Shown here: one piece after another, positions 5,132-6,978 of the stretch | How the letters are laid out: every line of letters starts with the position of its first letter | Numbering within the stretch: the first letter of the stretch is position 1 | DNA from: Acidobacteriaceae bacterium | GTDB lineage: Bacteria; Acidobacteriota; Terriglobia; Terriglobales; Acidobacteriaceae | Direction: 5' to 3' | DNA length: 6,978 nucleotides | Assembly (NCBI GenBank): GCA_003140655.1 | Contig: PLKR01000619.1 | Span: 1 to 6,978 of the forward strand | Program-made: the position numbers and the translations under genes | Notes under the pieces: model-generated | Seen by the model: only the letters and a program-made list of their open reading frames with translations | Database searches by the model: none | Told to the model about the DNA's origin: nothing

Positions 5132-6862
5132 TTACCGCGTCTGCTCGTGCCCGCGCACGGGCGCACGTTCCTGCGTTCGCCCTTGGGTTCGCCCTTGAAA
5201 GATGGTGGCCGGCGGCTGACCTGTGGTGTGGATCTCAACCAACGCTTTCAGATGCCGCTCCTCCGCTGCCCGCCACACGGGATCTCCGTCAAACCCGATG
5301 GCATAGTCCGCGTAGTTCGCAGGATCTTTCAGCGCTCGCTCCCACAACCCTTCCGGATCGACTGGCTGCCTCCACGCTCGATGATTGCCTTCGTTGATCA
5401 CTCGCTGCAACGGAATCCCCGCCCGCTCCAGCGCACCTACATGCTCTCCCAAGTACATCAGCAGCGTTGAATCCGTCGGCAAAGATTTGAGCCAGCCCGC
5501 CAGTTGCCCATCCAGCGCCGCGCGCCCGTGCATGTTGATCGCAGCCTCGCGATAACAGACCGGGTCCGCGCGCCAGATCGCGCCATAGCTCGTGGCCACC
5601 AGCACCAACACGCTCACCATCGCCACCACGTGCGCCCAACTGCTCCAAGAAGCCTCAAGACGAGGAAACTTGGTCGCAGATTGCACGATGAACGCAATTC
5701 CCAGCGGCACAAATACCGCGAATGCCGGAAGCAATTGCAATCCATAGCGTAGGTTGTAGTGTGAAAATGGCCACCACGTCGGCACAAAAATTGGCACGCT
5801 GCCATATGCCACGGATAACGCGTAGAACGGCAGCGGCGCCCACAGCAACAGCGCAACCCGTCCACGCACGCCGAATCCTGCGACCAGACTTCCTAGCAGC
5901 GCCAGCGCCAGCCACAGCCGTTCCTGCCAGTTCGCCTCGCCCACATTCAGTTCCGCCGCCTTCAGAAAATACGAGCCGGCAGCCAAGAGATTCCCTTTTG
6001 CAGGATTCACCGTCGCGGTCTTTTGCTCGATTGCTTTTGCCGAGTAAGGCCCGTTCGCGAACTCCAGCGGATTGCGATAGACGAGGGCGTTGTAGGCAAG
6101 CCAAAGCGCCGGTGCAGCCGCCGCCAGAAAAACAAACTTTACCAGCGCTTTTCGCGACGGTTGAACAAGGAGCCTGTGTGCCCCATCCTCGCGCACCTTG
6201 CGACGGTGGGAGCGCACGACCACGGCCCCAACCACAAGAACCACCGCTAGAAACCATCCGTCATACCGCGTCAAACACGCGGCAAACAGACACAACCCGC
6301 ATTTTGTCAGTGATCGACTTGCCTTATCTTCGTCTGCTTGCCGCGCGAACTCAGCGAAATACACCACGGCCCAGATGAAGAAGGCCAGATACAGCGACTC
6401 GCCCATCGCCGTCGCCTGCATGTAAATCAGGTTAGGATTTGCGCCATACACGAGCGCCGAAGCCCACGCCCCAACCTTCGCTGCCCCGTCCACTTCCCCG
6501 TCTCGGCCGATCGCCGCGCGCACCAGCCGGAACATTCCCAGAACTCCGAAAACGAATCCAGCCATCGACGGAATCGAGCCCCCCGAGCCGCTCTGCCACA
6601 TCTGCTTCGACACAATAAAAGGTACGATCAGCAGATGCGGCAGTGGCAGCCACACGGTTCCCAACTGCAGCAGCCCGGGAGTTTTCGAGTCGAAGACACG
6701 GCGCGCGATGTTGATGTGCGCCACGGCGTCGCCGTACAGCAGCACATCCTCATGCCGGTAATAGAAAAGAAAAGAAAATACCGAGACGAAGATCGCCAGC
6801 CACACCAGCCGCACGATCTCAATTTCGGAATATGCCTTCGGCGGCGCCTTTTGCGGCTTCAT
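5132..6862 (-). CDS. Polytopic membrane protein, GT-C / GT39-like glycosyltransferase
   Basis: This 576-residue protein is built like GT-C fold glycosyltransferases of the GT39/ArnT type, which transfer a sugar from a polyprenyl-phosphate donor on the outer face of the inner membrane. Residues 16-36 form the first membrane helix. The following loop has YGDAVAHINIARRVFDS (43-59), where Asp45 is the likely catalytic acidic residue of the first external loop, then LGTVWLPLPH (67-76). Further hydrophobic segments lie near 77-88, 100-115, 132-145, 155-172, 187-217, 241-262, 316-333, 336-352, 376-396 and 408-428. LTRYDGW (197-203) and YNLRYGLQLLPAF (369-381) resemble blocks seen in bacterial relatives. 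The last 145 residues are soluble and end in a basic, repetitive tail. The ATG overlaps the preceding gene's stop codon (ATGA); no ribosome site is obvious, consistent with coupling. Acceptor and donor are unknown. Another polytopic membrane function cannot be excluded. Confidence 0.7.
   Translation of the reverse strand: MKPQKAPPKAYSEIEIVRLVWLAIFVSVFSFLFYYRHEDVLLYGDAVAHINIARRVFDSKTPGLLQLGTVWLPLPHLLIVPFIVSKQMWQSGSGGSIPSMAGFVFGVLGMFRLVRAAIGRDGEVDGAAKVGAWASALVYGANPNLIYMQATAMGESLYLAFFIWAVVYFAEFARQADEDKASRSLTKCGLCLFAACLTRYDGWFLAVVLVVGAVVVRSHRRKVREDGAHRLLVQPSRKALVKFVFLAAAAPALWLAYNALVYRNPLEFANGPYSAKAIEQKTATVNPAKGNLLAAGSYFLKAAELNVGEANWQERLWLALALLGSLVAGFGVRGRVALLLWAPLPFYALSVAYGSVPIFVPTWWPFSHYNLRYGLQLLPAFAVFVPLGIAFIVQSATKFPRLEASWSSWAHVVAMVSVLVLVATSYGAIWRADPVCYREAAINMHGRAALDGQLAGWLKSLPTDSTLLMYLGEHVGALERAGIPLQRVINEGNHRAWRQPVDPEGLWERALKDPANYADYAIGFDGDPVWRAAEERHLKALVEIHTTGQPPATIFQGRTQGRTQERAPVRGHEQTR
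5175..5197. repeat. 12-base tandem repeat in the tail of the GT-C protein
   Basis: GTTCGCCCTTG occurs at 5175-5185 and 5187-5197 with a 12-base period, in frame. It encodes the doubled GRTQ-GRTQ near residues 557-564, followed by a more diverged ERAP unit. It looks like recent slippage in a poorly constrained basic C-terminal tail. Confidence 0.7.
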
Positions 6863-6978
6863 TCGAGGTGGGTAAGTTCACGAAAAATCTGGAAGCGTGC
6901 GTCAATCTCTTCGCGCGTCAGCGACTGAAGCCGCTCTGTGCCAAAACTTTCCACTGCGAACGACCCCATCACCCCACC
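6859..6978 (-). CDS. C-terminal 39 residues of an unidentified protein, 5' part outside window
   Basis: A frame open from the right-hand edge ends with TGA at 6861-6859 and overlaps the next ATG as ATGA, the same junction style as mpl and the M61 peptidase. The encoded tail contains GVMGSFAVESFGTERL, then SLTREEIDARFQIFRELT, and ends HLE. It is a normal-looking soluble, charged, probably helical C-terminus. I do not recognise the family from 39 residues. A stop-free run of this length could arise by chance, but the overlap geometry, the lack of other gene candidates here and the protein-like composition support it. It is probably the upstream operon partner of the membrane glycosyltransferase-like gene. 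Confidence 0.65.
   Translation of the reverse strand, partial: GGVMGSFAVESFGTERLQSLTREEIDARFQIFRELTHLE

Noticed and set aside
5145..5168. GC-rich inverted repeat near the end of the GT-C gene as a possible terminator
   Set aside because: The arms pair only imperfectly, it lies inside the coding sequence, and no T-tract follows on the coding strand.
5655..6257. Minus-strand frame of 200 codons within the GT-C protein gene
   Set aside because: It is a shifted reading of a membrane-protein gene whose own frame is continuous over 576 codons with regular hydrophobic segments.

Overview
All genes in this window lie on the minus strand, so they are read from the right-hand edge to the left. The DNA is GC-rich, coding density is very high, and three junctions (six genes) are 4-base start/stop overlaps. 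There are no RNA genes, mobile elements or CRISPR arrays that I can see. The mix of genes (Mpl ligase, S66 carboxypeptidase, DapF-like protein, MgtC, exported M61 peptidase, GT-C membrane protein) and the protein style suggest a Gram-negative bacterium with meso-diaminopimelate peptidoglycan. My best guess is the Acidobacteriota; this is an inference from general resemblance, not a search result.

Right part (6978 to 5132): the last 39 codons of an unidentified gene enter from the edge and overlap by ATGA the start of a 576-residue polytopic membrane protein of GT-C glycosyltransferase type. After a 94-base gap, which holds an extended -10 promoter candidate next to a 12-base palindrome, comes an MgtC/SapB-family membrane protein (5037 to 4330).

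Centre and left part (4333 to 1): mgtC overlaps by GTGA a diaminopimelate epimerase homologue (4333 to 3518). An LD-carboxypeptidase (ldcA, 3427 to 2459) and UDP-MurNAc:tripeptide ligase (mpl, 2395 to 920) follow. Mpl overlaps by ATGA the 5' part of an M61-family metallopeptidase that runs off the left edge. LdcA trims the murein tetrapeptide to the tripeptide, and Mpl joins that tripeptide to UDP-MurNAc. With a DAP epimerase homologue next to them, the block reads as a meso-DAP and peptidoglycan-recycling cluster, probably one or a few transcripts.

The most notable observation is in the DapF homologue. Both cysteines that normally act as the acid/base pair are serine (Ser82 and Ser215, both TCC codons), while the other recognisable DAP-binding residues are kept. 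Either this is an epimerase with altered chemistry or a DapF-fold protein with another job. A smaller observation is a 16-base direct repeat, with a further partial copy, that covers the end of ldcA and the leader of mpl.
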